Assembly (NCBI RefSeq): GCF_009664835.1
Contig: NZ_CP045929.1
Location: 1,674,001-1,738,000, forward strand
Source of the DNA: Allosaccharopolyspora coralli
Lineage (GTDB): Bacteria > Actinomycetota > Actinomycetes > Mycobacteriales > Pseudonocardiaceae
DNA: 64,000 bases
Reading direction: 5' to 3'
Shown one piece after another: positions 56,134 to 64,000 of this stretch. Every line of letters begins with the position of its first letter. The first letter of the stretch is position 1. The notes under the pieces are model-generated. The model made no database searches and had not been told where the DNA came from. It was given only the letters and a program-made list of their open reading frames with translations. The position numbers and the translations under genes are program-made.

Positions 56134-57572
56134 GCCCGGTGCCACGCACGGTCGCCGTCGTCGGTGGGGGGCTTGCCGGTCTGAGCGCGGCCCATCGTCT
56201 CCGCAGGACGCTCGGTGCCGAGGCTCGGATCGTGCTGATCGAACAGACCGCTCAGCTCGGCGGCAAGGGACGGACTGTCGAGCTCGCGGGTGCTCCCTAC
56301 GACATCGGGGCGGAGGCCTTCCTCGCACGCAGGCCGGAGGTGCTGAGGCTGGCTGACGAGCTCGGCATCGCCGACGAGGTGGTGGCTCCGAGCGGGGCTT
56401 CGGCGACGATCCGCGCGGGCGGCAGGACGTCGCCGCTGCCGGGCGGCACGTTCATGGGGGTTCCGTCGTCGGCGGAGTCAGTGGCACCGGTGCTCTCCGA
56501 GCAGGGGCTTGCGACGGTCCGTGCCGAGCAGGATCTGCCGCCAGTTCCGTGGTCGGCGGCCGACGTGTCGCTCGGACTGCTGCTGCGGGAGCGTATGGGC
56601 GACGAAGTCGTCGACCGCCTCGTCGACCCGCTGCTCGGCGGTGTCTACGCGGGAAGTGCCGACGGGCTGGGCCTGCGTGCGGTGGCGCCCGCGCTGGCTT
56701 CGGCGCTCGACGCCGGTGCGGGATCGGTTACCGAGGCCGCCCGCGCGAGCGTTTCGCCCGCGCAAGGGCAAGGGCCGAAGGCTCCGGTGTTCGGCGCGTT
56801 CCGGGGCGGGTACCGACGCCTGGCCGACGAGCTCGTGCGACAGGCGCGCCCGGAGGTCCGATGTGGCTGCCCGGTGCGCTCGCTGGTTCGGCGCGAGCTG
56901 GGGTGGCGGCTGGAGATCGGCTCGGCTCCGGCGCCCGACACACTCGAGACCGACGCCGTTGTGCTCGCGGTGCCGCCACCGTCGGCGCGCAAGCTGTTGA
57001 CCGGGGTGGCCCCGGTCGCGGCCGAGGCGTTCGCGGAAGTCGACCTCGCCTCGATGGTGGTCCTGGGGCTCGCGTTGCCGCCGGAGACGACCTTGCCGGA
57101 CTCGTCCGGGGTGCTGATCGCCCGTGGTGAGACGCGGGCCGACGGGACGCGTCTCACCGCCAAGGCGTTCACCTTCTCGAGCCGGAAGTGGCCGCACCTT
57201 CGCGGCGCCGGGGGAGAGGTCCTCGTTCGCGGTTCGGTGGGGCGCGCAGGCGAGGAGTCGGTGCTGCGCCTCGGCGACTCCGAACTGCTCGACGCCGTGA
57301 TCGGTGATCTCGCCGACCTCACCGGAGTCCGTGCTCGGCCGGTCGAGACGGTCGTCGCGCGCTGGGGCGGTGGTCTGCCCCAGTACGGCGTCGGTCACGG
57401 GGAGAAGGTCGCCGAGATCGAACGCTGCGTGTCCGGGATCCCCGGTCTCGCCGTTGCCGGTGCGGCCCTGCACGGAGTCGGCGTGCCTGCGTGTCTCGCG
57501 ACGGGTGAAGCCGCTGCGGCGGACATCACGGGGTACCTGCTGGGGTCCGGCCGCGACGCGGTGGGACCATGA
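56130..57572 (+). CDS. hemY: Coproporphyrinogen III oxidase HemY/CgoX
   Basis: FAD enzyme, 480 residues, with dinucleotide motif [12 protein letters not shown] at the N-terminus and a C-terminal FAD motif. Historically named protoporphyrinogen oxidase; beside hemQ it should oxidise coproporphyrinogen to coproporphyrin (established for the actinobacterial coproporphyrin-dependent pathway). GTG start coupled to hemE. Confidence 0.93.
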   Translation: MSPVPRTVAVVGGGLAGLSAAHRLRRTLGAEARIVLIEQTAQLGGKGRTVELAGAPYDIGAEAFLARRPEVLRLADELGIADEVVAPSGASATIRAGGRTSPLPGGTFMGVPSSAESVAPVLSEQGLATVRAEQDLPPVPWSAADVSLGLLLRERMGDEVVDRLVDPLLGGVYAGSADGLGLRAVAPALASALDAGAGSVTEAARASVSPAQGQGPKAPVFGAFRGGYRRLADELVRQARPEVRCGCPVRSLVRRELGWRLEIGSAPAPDTLETDAVVLAVPPPSARKLLTGVAPVAAEAFAEVDLASMVVLGLALPPETTLPDSSGVLIARGETRADGTRLTAKAFTFSSRKWPHLRGAGGEVLVRGSVGRAGEESVLRLGDSELLDAVIGDLADLTGVRARPVETVVARWGGGLPQYGVGHGEKVAEIERCVSGIPGLAVAGAALHGVGVPACLATGEAAAADITGYLLGSGRDAVGP

Positions 57573-57576
57573 GTCC

Positions 57577-58272
57577 ATGGCGCGCTTGAACTACGCGGAA
57601 CTGAACGACACCGTCCGCTACACCATGTGGTCGGTCTTCCGGATCGAGCAGGGTTCGCTGCCGGAGGACCGGGACAAGGCAGGCCAGGCGACCCAGGAGT
57701 TCCTGGAAGGACTGGAGGAATCCGGCGTCGAAGTCCGTGGTGTCTACGACGTGTCCGGGCTGCGCGCCGACGCCGACTACATGATCTGGTGGCTCGCCGA
57801 GGACATCGAGGCCGTGCAAGCGGCCTACACGGACTTCCGCCGCGCGACGCCGCTGGGGCAGAGCTCGGAGCCGGTGTGGAGCAACGTGGCCGTGCACCGT
57901 CCCGCCGAGTTCAACAAGAGCCACGTCCCGGCGTTCATGGCGGGCGAGGACCCCAAGCGCTACGTCTGCGTGTACCCGTTCGTGCGCTCGTACGAGTGGT
58001 ACCTGCTGCCGGACGACGAGCGCCGCACGATGCTCGCCGACCACGGCAAGGCGGCCCGCGACTACCCGGACGTGCGCGCGAACACCGTTCCCGCCTTCGG
58101 ACTCGGCGACTACGAGTGGGTGCTGGCTTTCGAGGCTGACGAGCTGCACCGGATCGTGGACCTGATGTGGAAGATGCGCTACACCGAGGCGCGGCTGCAC
58201 GTGCGCGAGGAAGTTCCCTTCTACACCGGCCGCAGCGTGGACGTGGCCGACCTGGTCGCCCGCCTGCCCTGA
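57577..58272 (+). CDS. hemQ: Coproheme decarboxylase HemQ (ChdC)
   Basis: Chlorite-dismutase-fold enzyme, 231 residues, that turns coproheme into haem b. [13 protein letters not shown] carries the catalytic Tyr and [15 protein letters not shown] the probable proximal His. Lacks the distal Arg context of true chlorite dismutases, as far as can be read. Four bases after hemY. The ferrochelatase is not in the window. Confidence 0.95.
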   Translation: MARLNYAELNDTVRYTMWSVFRIEQGSLPEDRDKAGQATQEFLEGLEESGVEVRGVYDVSGLRADADYMIWWLAEDIEAVQAAYTDFRRATPLGQSSEPVWSNVAVHRPAEFNKSHVPAFMAGEDPKRYVCVYPFVRSYEWYLLPDDERRTMLADHGKAARDYPDVRANTVPAFGLGDYEWVLAFEADELHRIVDLMWKMRYTEARLHVREEVPFYTGRSVDVADLVARLP

Positions 58273-58283
58273 CGAGCGCCGTC

Positions 58284-58298
58284 GCGCCAAAATGGCGC
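58284..58298. promoter_or_regulatory. Palindromic operator candidate of the toxin-antitoxin locus
   Basis: GCGCCA-AAA-TGGCGC, 23 bp before the antitoxin ATG. Ribbon-helix-helix antitoxins usually autoregulate through such sites. Confidence 0.5.
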
Positions 58299-58320
58299 AT
58301 CTGCGCTAGCCATGGCATCC

Positions 58321-58558
58321 ATGGCGACGATCCAGATCCGCGACATTCCGGAAGAGGACTACGAGAAGCTGCGGCGAGACGCGCGCTCACGGCCAGTCGC
58401 TCCAGTCGTACATGCGGGATGTCGCCATGTCGCGTGCGGCGTTCGTTGACAAGCCCGAGATCACGGCGGCGATGCGCGAGGTTGCTCGCAGCAATACAGG
58501 CACGGGTGTGACCATCGAGAACATTCTTGCGGCCAAGAACGAGGGTGTCCGTGACTGA
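58321..58558 (+). pseudogene. FitA/VapB-like antitoxin with frameshift
   Basis: Opens with a ribbon-helix-helix sequence (MATIQIRDIPEEDYEKLRRD) and then loses frame; the sequence in the next frame (RAHGQSLQSYMRDVAMSRA ... ENILAAKNEG) restores a full antitoxin of about 79 residues. Loss of one GC dinucleotide in GACGCGCGC near 58381 explains it. A start nine bases upstream is possible. Its restored stop overlaps the toxin start. Confidence 0.75.
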
Positions 58559-58918
58559 TCTGCTCGTGCTGGACGCCTCAGCGGCCGTGTACGCGTGCAC
58601 CGACGTCTCCGAATGCGCGGACGAGCTGATGGATCGGTTGTCCCACGTTGAGTGCCACGCGCCGCATCTCGTGGATGCGGAAGTCGGCCACACCATGCGC
58701 AACCAGGTCATCCGGACGAGTGGACACCTGGTCGACCATCGATACCCGCACACTGCTCCGCTGGCGGAGGCGGCTTGGGCGTTGCGTGGTGTGCTCACAT
58801 TCTCTGACGCACTGTGTAGGTCGCCTTGGCCGCACGGCTCGACGTTCCGCTGCTGACCGTGGACGCACGGCTCGCGCGTGCACCCGCGCTGCGGTGTGCC
58901 GTCGAGCTGGTCGCGTGA
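58551..58918 (+). pseudogene. VapC-like PIN toxin with C-terminal frameshift
   Basis: GTG start overlapping the antitoxin end. First acidic site LVLDASAAVYA, second LVDAEVGHTMRNQ, third LTFSDAL are in one frame, then the frame breaks near 58817 (GCACTGTGTAGGTC). The remaining PIN segment VALAARLDVPLLTVDARLA continues in another frame to a TGA at 58916. Without it the last acidic residue of the active site is lost, so the toxin should be inactive. Confidence 0.75.
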
Positions 58919-59008
58919 CCCTTCGAGGGGCGCGGATCGATCTGCGTAGGCGGAGGGGAAACCGTCGGCGCAGTGGGCCCGACCGCACCCCTCGACCCAC
59001 GCGAGCAC

Positions 59009-59431
59009 TTACTCGGCCGGGATCAGACGCAGAGCGATCGAGTTGATGCAGTAGCGCTGGTCGGTCGGCGTGTCGTAACCCTCGCCCTCGAAGACGTGCC
59101 CGAGATGGCTGTGGCAGGTCGCGCACAGCACCTCGACGCGCACCATGCCGAGACTGCGGTCCTCACGCAGCAGGACCGCGTCGCTGTCCTTCGGGTCGAA
59201 GAACGACGGCCAGCCGCAGTGCGACTCGAACTTCTCGTCGCTGCGGAACAGCTCCGTCCCGCACGCCCGGCACTCGTACACGCCGGTGGTCTTGGTCTCG
59301 GTGTATTCACCGGTGTAGGCCGGTTCGGTTGCTCCGTTACGCAGCACCGAGTACTCATACGGATCGAGGTGCTGCTTCCATTCCTGGTCGGACTTCACGA
59401 CCTTGGGGGTGGCGCCGACGATGGGTTCCAT
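59009..59431 (-). CDS. msrB: Methionine-R-sulfoxide reductase MsrB
   Basis: 140 residues. Zinc Cys pairs CRAC and CATC, substrate loop HCGWPSFF and catalytic Cys in RYCINSIAL. Repairs oxidised methionine. ATG start supported by a leaderless promoter; an upstream in-frame extension is not needed. Confidence 0.96.
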   Translation of the reverse strand: MEPIVGATPKVVKSDQEWKQHLDPYEYSVLRNGATEPAYTGEYTETKTTGVYECRACGTELFRSDEKFESHCGWPSFFDPKDSDAVLLREDRSLGMVRVEVLCATCHSHLGHVFEGEGYDTPTDQRYCINSIALRLIPAE

Positions 59432-59437
59432 GCCACC

Positions 59438-59443
59438 AGCGTA
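59438..59443 (-). promoter_or_regulatory. -10 hexamer of a leaderless msrB promoter
   Basis: TACGCT on the minus strand, six bases, then ATG. Confidence 0.6.
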
Positions 59444-59511
59444 GTCGTTGCCCGGGCAGGCAGCCGCACCCCGAGATCGACGAACCGCTGCGCCCGCGAG
59501 GAAGTGCTGCC

Positions 59512-59823
59512 TCACCCGAAGAAGGTGTCGAGCATGAAACCCACCGCTGAAACCACGGTGTAGGCGACACCGAAGAGCATGAGCCCGACAACGAGCACGG
59601 TGACGAGCCTGCGGTGTCCCTGCGTGCGATTGGCGCTTTGTGCGAAGTTCTCGACACCCTTGAGCATGCCTTCGACGGTGGCCTGCGAGTTCGGGTTCTC
59701 GATGCGGTCGAGGTGCTCGGCGAACGCCTGCGCCTGGGGGTCGTTCGGGTCGAGCCCGACGAGGTCGTCCGCGAAGCGCCCCGTGGGGCCGCCGGTGTCC
59801 TCGTGCTCGCCGGGGGAGCGCAT
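59512..59823 (-). CDS. Small single-span membrane protein, function unknown
   Basis: 103 residues: soluble acidic N-terminal 65 residues, RRLVT and one membrane helix (about 72-95). No family recognised. ATG start with a leaderless -10 box upstream. Confidence 0.75.
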   Translation of the reverse strand: MRSPGEHEDTGGPTGRFADDLVGLDPNDPQAQAFAEHLDRIENPNSQATVEGMLKGVENFAQSANRTQGHRRLVTVLVVGLMLFGVAYTVVSAVGFMLDTFFG

Positions 59824-59829
59824 GCGTTC

Positions 59830-59835
59830 ACGGTA
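59830..59835 (-). promoter_or_regulatory. -10 hexamer of a leaderless promoter (small membrane protein)
   Basis: TACCGT on the minus strand, six bases, then ATG at 59823. Confidence 0.6.
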
Positions 59836-59872
59836 GCGCGAGCGGCAAGGCGCCGATGTCGGTGGCTGCTCG

Positions 59873-59878
59873 TAGGCT
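59873..59878 (+). promoter_or_regulatory. -10 hexamer of a leaderless promoter (LigD-like polymerase)
   Basis: TAGGCT, six bases, then GTG at 59885. Confidence 0.6.
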
Positions 59879-59884
59879 CACGGC

Positions 59885-60889
59885 GTGGTCGAATCGTGGG
59901 AGTTCGAGGTCGAGGGTCCGGGCGGAGTACGGCAACTGAGCCTGTCGAACCCGGAAAAGGTGTACTTCCCGGAACGAGGATTCACCAAGCGGCAGCTCGT
60001 GGAGTACTACCTGACGGTCGCCGAGCCACTGCTGGGTGCGGTGGGCGACCGCCCCACGACGCTGAAGCGCTATCCCGGCGGCGTGACGAGTGAGCCCTTC
60101 TACGCCAAGCGTGTTCCCAAGGGGGCACCCGAATGGGTGGGCACGGCCCGGGTGGCGTTCCCGTCCGGCCGGACGGCGTGGCAGGTCTGCCCGGGCGAGC
60201 CCGCTGTGCTGGCGTGGGCGGCCGGCCTGGGCACGCTCGACTTCCATCCCTGGCCGGTGCGCTCGGGCGACACCGATCACCCCGACGAGGTGCGCGTCGA
60301 TCTGGATCCGCAGCCGGGCACCGATTTCACCGACGCCGTGCGGGTCGCGGGCGTGTTGCGGGAGGTCCTGGACGAGGCGGGCCTGGCCGGTTTCCCGAAG
60401 ACCTCAGGTGGGCGCGGTGTGCACGTGCTGGTGCGGATCGCGCCGCGCTGGGACTTCATCCAGGTGCGCCGGGCAGTGATCGCGCTCGCACGAGAGGTGC
60501 AGCGCCGGATCCCGGAGCTGGCCACGGTGGAGTGGTGGAAGGTCGACCGGGGCGAGCGGGTGTTCCTCGACTTCAACCAGGCGGCCCGGGACCGGACGGT
60601 GGCCTCGGCGTGGTCGGTGCGGGGCACCCCGCGGGCGACGGTCTCCACCCCGGTGACCTGGGAGCAGCTCGGTGAGGTCGACCCGGACGACTTCGACCTG
60701 GCGACGGCGCCGCAGTGGCTCGCCGAGCACGGCGACGCGCACGCGACGTTGGACGACGTGGAACATTCCCTCGACGTGCTGCTCGACTGGTACGCCAGGG
60801 ACGAGAGCGAGCGGGGGCTGGGGGAGATGCCGTACCCGCCCGACTACCCGAAGATGCCCGGCGAGCCCACCCGCTCTCGAAAGGCGTGA
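59885..60889 (+). CDS. Stand-alone LigD-like polymerase/primase (Prim-Pol)
   Basis: 334 residues matching the polymerase domain of LigD used in non-homologous end joining: metal-binding VRVDLDPQPG, TSGGRGVHVLV, WWKVDRGER and LDFNQAARDRTVAS. Fills gaps with ribonucleotides at breaks. No ligase or nuclease domain is fused and no ku gene is near, so it may serve another repair path. Leaderless GTG. Confidence 0.9.
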   Translation: MVESWEFEVEGPGGVRQLSLSNPEKVYFPERGFTKRQLVEYYLTVAEPLLGAVGDRPTTLKRYPGGVTSEPFYAKRVPKGAPEWVGTARVAFPSGRTAWQVCPGEPAVLAWAAGLGTLDFHPWPVRSGDTDHPDEVRVDLDPQPGTDFTDAVRVAGVLREVLDEAGLAGFPKTSGGRGVHVLVRIAPRWDFIQVRRAVIALAREVQRRIPELATVEWWKVDRGERVFLDFNQAARDRTVASAWSVRGTPRATVSTPVTWEQLGEVDPDDFDLATAPQWLAEHGDAHATLDDVEHSLDVLLDWYARDESERGLGEMPYPPDYPKMPGEPTRSRKA

Positions 60890-60892
60890 ATC

Positions 60893-61011
60893 CCACCGAA
60901 GAGGGCATCTGGGAACTTGGGTGGGTGGTCCAGGACCGGCGCCCTGTCGAGGCTGATCACGTGTGACCGCGCCCTACGGGCACAAGTGCCAGTTTCCAGA
61001 CGCCACCGAAG
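60893..61011 (+). repeat. Dispersed repeat family A, short copy 5, flanked by a 9-bp direct repeat
   Basis: 101-bp element with ends GGGCATCTGGGAACTTGG and CCAGTTTCCAGACG and the hairpin GCCCTACGGGC, lacking the central block. Flanked by CCACCGAAG on both sides (60893-60901, 61003-61011), as a target-site duplication would be. Confidence 0.8.
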
Positions 61012-61152
61012 CCAACACGATCACGCATTGCGATGAATGCATGCATCCGGTTCCTTCGGCCGGGGCAGGCACGCTCGCTCGCTCAGCGGTTCCTCGAACG
61101 CGGCGGCTGCAGCACCATCGGCGTGGAAGTCCACATGATCCGGGAGGGCGCC

Positions 61153-61254
61153 ATGGACCACAGCCACGAAACGACGGCACCGGCGGCTAGCGGCTGCAAC
61201 TGCTGCTCGAACTGCTCGGGGCCCGGTTGCGGTTGCTGCGGTAGCTGTAGCTGA
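61153..61254 (+). CDS. 33-residue cysteine-rich, metallothionein-like peptide
   Basis: Eight Cys in the last 19 residues in two identical modules, C-x-C-C-x2-C at 15-21 and 26-32, preceded by His at 3 and 5. No aromatic or hydrophobic core, as in metallothioneins. ATG with GGGAGGG five bases upstream. Too small for homology to be judged by eye; Cu, Zn or Fe-S binding is inference. A longer in-frame start at 61033 has no ribosome site. Confidence 0.6.
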   Translation: MDHSHETTAPAASGCNCCSNCSGPGCGCCGSCS

Positions 61255-61300
61255 CCGGAGGACGAGGTCGGCGGGGAGCAGTGCTCTTCGCCGACCTCAC

Positions 61301-62863
61301 TCATGCGGGGCAGGCGGTACCTTCCGGTGGAACCTCGCCGTTGACGAAGAACCTGCTGATCGCGGAAGTCACGCACTCGGAGCGACCGACACCGCCGTGT
61401 CCGGCACCGAGCCAGTTCAACACGACCCCGGACGGCAGCTGCTCTGCCATGTGTCTGCTGCTCAACGCCGGCACGAGTGGATCGTGTGCGGTCGAGACCA
61501 CCGGGATCGGCGGGAGTCCGGGGGCGCGCGGCGACGGCAAGGGTTGTTGCGGCACCGGCCATTGCCCGCACCACAGGAGGTACTGCGCGGACACGCCTCC
61601 GAACAAGGGGAACTTCTCCACCCAGTCTGCCGCGATGTCCGCAGTGCGTTCCGGCGGGATGCGCAGCGTCGTGTCGTTGCACGTCGTGATGAGTTCCGCG
61701 TCGATGCGAGGGGGGAAGGTGCCGCTCCCACGGGACAGCGGTGCCACGATCCGCGCCATCGGCGCACCGTCGCCGCGGTCGGCGGCCGCGAGCGCATTCG
61801 CGAGTTCCGGCCACCGGTCACGGTCGGAGAGGCCCAGCTTCATACCGCGCACCAGCGCGCCTGCGGTGACCTGAGCTTCCGGCGTCTCCAGCGGCGCGGT
61901 CCGGGTGCGCTCCACGAGATCGAGCACAGTCCTGCGGGGGTCGGGTCCGAGTGGGCAGTCGGGACGTGCCGCGCAGTCCGTGCTGAACGCGTCGAAGCTG
62001 TTCTCAGCGGCCTGCGCCTGTGCCTCGCCGCGACCACGCGCGTCGAGTTGGGGATCTGGCGCGCCGTCGAGCACCATCCGTCCCACGGTCGCGGGGTAGC
62101 GCTCCGAGTACGTGGTCAGCACCCGCGACCCCTCACCCCGGCCGAGCGCGTGCAACTTCGGTACCTGCAGCTCCCGGCGAAGTTCTTCGAGGTCGGCTGC
62201 GGTGCGCCAGGTGTCGTAGGCGGGGAGCCGGTCGTCGAGGTCGAGCAGGCACTCCTGACTGGACGAGCGCACCGACTCGAGCAGCCGGTCGAGGCTCGCC
62301 CGGTCTGTCGCCTTCGGGTCGAAACCGACGAGTGCCGACCGGTCGGCACTCGGCACGCAGTCCGCCGGATCGGACTGCCCGGTGCCGCGCCGGTCCATCC
62401 CGATGATCCGGTAGGTGGCGAGCATCTCCGGGGACATGCGGGTAGCGAGCTCGGCGGCGAACAGGGTCCCCGGCTGCCCACCCGCGTCGTTGACCACCAC
62501 GAGTGGAACGCTGCCGGTTCCGGCGCTGAGCAGAGACAGTTGCGCCGTGCCCTGGGTCGGAAAGCCCGGCGGATCCAGGTCGGTGAGCAGCTGGGCACAC
62601 TGCACCCGCAGCGCCGGATCCAGCGGGCTGCCCAGCGCCTCTTGCGTCGCCCCCGCACAGTCCTGCCACGCGAGCCTGTCCGATCCGGGCGGACCGAGTT
62701 CGGGCACCGGAGCGGGTTTCGGCGGCTGCGGCGCGGGGGCCACCTGTTGCTCCCCGTCGCGGTAGGCCACCGGAGGGCGTTGCGACGGTCCCGCCGAACA
62801 CGCCGTGAGCACGATGAGCAGCGGCAGCAGGAGCACCCCGACGCGGGAACGCAAGCGCGGCAC
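61301..62863 (-). CDS. Secreted alpha/beta-hydrolase lipoprotein lacking the nucleophile Ser
   Basis: 520 residues. Signal peptide with lipobox VLTAC, Pro-rich linker, then an alpha/beta-hydrolase fold of the tripeptidyl-aminopeptidase type (MDRRGTGQSDP, C-terminal STAHDPLVP and GAGHGGVGRS supplying Asp and His). At the nucleophile elbow, where G-x-S-x-G is expected, the sequence is LGRGEGS with Gly 243. It matches the place of Rv2672 in the conserved order. GTG start after GGAGGAG. Probably not a peptidase; perhaps a binding protein. Confidence 0.85.
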   Translation of the reverse strand: MPRLRSRVGVLLLPLLIVLTACSAGPSQRPPVAYRDGEQQVAPAPQPPKPAPVPELGPPGSDRLAWQDCAGATQEALGSPLDPALRVQCAQLLTDLDPPGFPTQGTAQLSLLSAGTGSVPLVVVNDAGGQPGTLFAAELATRMSPEMLATYRIIGMDRRGTGQSDPADCVPSADRSALVGFDPKATDRASLDRLLESVRSSSQECLLDLDDRLPAYDTWRTAADLEELRRELQVPKLHALGRGEGSRVLTTYSERYPATVGRMVLDGAPDPQLDARGRGEAQAQAAENSFDAFSTDCAARPDCPLGPDPRRTVLDLVERTRTAPLETPEAQVTAGALVRGMKLGLSDRDRWPELANALAAADRGDGAPMARIVAPLSRGSGTFPPRIDAELITTCNDTTLRIPPERTADIAADWVEKFPLFGGVSAQYLLWCGQWPVPQQPLPSPRAPGLPPIPVVSTAHDPLVPALSSRHMAEQLPSGVVLNWLGAGHGGVGRSECVTSAISRFFVNGEVPPEGTACPA

Positions 62864-63192
62864 GGGTACTCCTCCGACTACGCCGACAGATGACGCGGGC
62901 CAGCATCGCATGATCTCCGTGAGACCACGGTGAGGGCTGGGCCCGCCCCGAACCGGTCGTGGCCCACCCGCGCACCGGCATGGCGAGCCCTGATGCCGAC
63001 GCACTGCCGTACACGAGTTGACGCGTACTGCCTATGACGTGGCCCACAGCAACGGGCAGCGGGCTGGCCGCTGCCGCCGCGGCGAGTAGAAGTCGAGTGC
63101 GGATGGGCCGTCCTCGACGAATGCGAAGCACGGCTGGGCGAGCACGGCGCCCGCTACAAGCACGCTAGTGCCCCTGCGACGATGATCTAGTG
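62864..63192. other. Gene-free stretch with a possible gene remnant
   Basis: No start codon opens a convincing gene. On the plus strand 63034-63189 an open frame without a start encodes a protein-like segment (VLDECEARLGEHGARYKHAS), which may be the tail of a decayed gene. Confidence 0.25.
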
Positions 63193-63813
63193 ATGCGGAC
63201 TGCCAGCAGCACCGATACCCCGGATCCGCCGCCTGCATTCCGGGCTGCCGTTTCGCTGATCGTGCTGCTCGCCGGTGGCAGCGTGCTCGGGGCGCTGTAT
63301 GGCACCGACGACCTCATGGCCCAGTTGCTCGCCGCGCTGCTGCTTCTGCCGTTCATGCTCTTCTACCTGGTCGGCAGTAGCCACCTCACATCGCAAAGCT
63401 GGACGGTGACCGTCCACTTCCTGGCGACCCTGGCGATTCCCTTCGCCGTCGTCGGTGTGCCCTCGTGGTGGCTGCTGCTCGCGGGCGACCGCCTGCCCGG
63501 CTGTCTGGTGCAATTTGTGATCGAAACCCAGGGCAACCGCGGTCTGAGCTACGACCACGAGGTCCTCTGCGAGGCCGAGAGGATGGACTACACCTCACGC
63601 GGCGATCCGATCGCCCAGGGCGGAGACCGGCTGGACATGCTGACCGACCCCACCGGGATCCTTGCGCCCGTGCCCAGCCCTGTCGTGCCGACGGGGTTCG
63701 GGTGGATCACGCTAGCTGTCGTGGCCGCCGCCCTGGCCGTGGCGGTCGTCGAAGTCGTGAGACAACACCGAACGGCGCCCTCCGGTACAGACAAGGAGGA
63801 GTACGCCCGATGA
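63193..63813 (+). CDS. Multi-pass membrane protein, function unknown
   Basis: 206 residues with spans at about 18-36, 42-62, 76-98 and 172-192. Between the third and fourth span an external-type loop with two Cys (PGCLV, VLCEAE) may be disulfide-bonded. No family recognised. Starts at ATG (a GTG immediately upstream is an alternative). Coupled by ATGA to the next gene. Confidence 0.7.
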   Translation: MRTASSTDTPDPPPAFRAAVSLIVLLAGGSVLGALYGTDDLMAQLLAALLLLPFMLFYLVGSSHLTSQSWTVTVHFLATLAIPFAVVGVPSWWLLLAGDRLPGCLVQFVIETQGNRGLSYDHEVLCEAERMDYTSRGDPIAQGGDRLDMLTDPTGILAPVPSPVVPTGFGWITLAVVAAALAVAVVEVVRQHRTAPSGTDKEEYAR

Positions 63814-64000
63814 CACGACCTCCCCAGCACGCCCGCTATGCGGTCCCGATGTCGCGACCGGCACGTCTGGCTGACCTGGTTCTTCGCGGATTGTGCGGAG
63901 CGGGCTTGCTCGCGGCTACCGTGGGTGTCGCGTTCGCTCCCATGCTGCTGGTCCCCGACGACGTGGTCAGCGATGATCTGAGTTCGGGGATGAGCTGTGC
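63810..64000 (+). CDS. Membrane protein, truncated by window end
   Basis: First 63 residues only: cytosolic basic N-terminus followed by a membrane span (about 24-46). AAGGAGGAG lies upstream of the ATG. The same overlapping operon as the preceding membrane protein. Confidence 0.65.
   Translation, partial: MTRPPQHARYAVPMSRPARLADLVLRGLCGAGLLAATVGVAFAPMLLVPDDVVSDDLSSGMSC

Noticed and set aside
53272-56328. Very long minus-strand open frame covering the response regulator, DUF3000 and hemE
   Set aside because: Only its last 238 codons look like protein; the rest is Arg/Pro-rich antisense to well-recognised genes.
60963-61190. 75-codon plus-strand open frame before the Cys-rich peptide
   Set aside because: It lies largely over the repeat copy and in a different frame from the peptide with the ribosome site; no protein features.

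Overview
This window is chromosomal DNA from a high-G+C actinobacterium, most likely of the Pseudonocardiales (Saccharomonospora/Amycolatopsis-like; genus not provable from the sequence). The reasons are very high G+C, many GTG starts, frequent GTGA/ATGA stop-start overlaps, leaderless promoters of the form TAnnnT-N6-start, and a gene order that, from memory, is colinear with the M. tuberculosis block from Rv2672 to Rv2711 (ideR, sigB, sigA, ppgK, suhB, cei, DUF4193, dut, ceoBC, trmA-like, dxs, rnd, hemE-hemY-hemQ, msrB).

Left part (1-24.6 kb): galE (cut by the window edge), galK and the iron regulator ideR lie in one minus-strand unit. They are followed by a sulfurtransferase, the deacetylase acuC beside a GNAT/acyl-CoA-synthetase acetyltransferase, a YeeE/YedE sulfur transporter, a lipoprotein, class I fumarase, a tyrosine phosphatase and sigB with an ECF-type promoter. 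Then come dtd, a methyltransferase, an HhH-GPD protein, sodC, small DUF proteins, a YihY-type membrane protein, a complete IS5-family insertion, a helicase and an aminotransferase-V protein.

Middle (24.6-38.6 kb): conserved housekeeping core: sigA, polyphosphate glucokinase, inositol monophosphatase, Cei, DUF4193, DUF3093/dut sharing a compact divergent promoter, DUF3710, an OB-fold protein, DUF3159, the potassium regulators ceoB/ceoC, an APC permease and a 23S rRNA/tRNA uracil methyltransferase.

Accessory island (38.6-42.9 kb): between the methyltransferase and dxs sit a duplicated multi-pass membrane protein and, convergent to it, a small type VII secretion-like operon: a frameshifted YbaB/EbfC protein, a WXG100 protein and a WXG100-like effector scaffold that lacks a recognisable toxin domain.

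Right part (43-64 kb): dxs, a two-component system, Uma2, fadAB under a twin-palindrome operator, RNase D, a NarL/LuxR response regulator, DUF3000, the coproporphyrin-type haem genes hemE-hemY-hemQ, a toxin-antitoxin pair with frameshifts in both genes, msrB, an end-joining polymerase, a tiny cysteine-rich peptide, a secreted alpha/beta-hydrolase lacking its nucleophile serine, and two membrane proteins (the last cut by the window end).

The most novel non-coding signal is a dispersed, hairpin-rich MITE-like repeat (six copies, about 215 bp or about 110 bp). There is also a second palindromic repeat (two copies), a 24-bp-arm inverted repeat beside fadA and a structured non-coding stretch near sigA.
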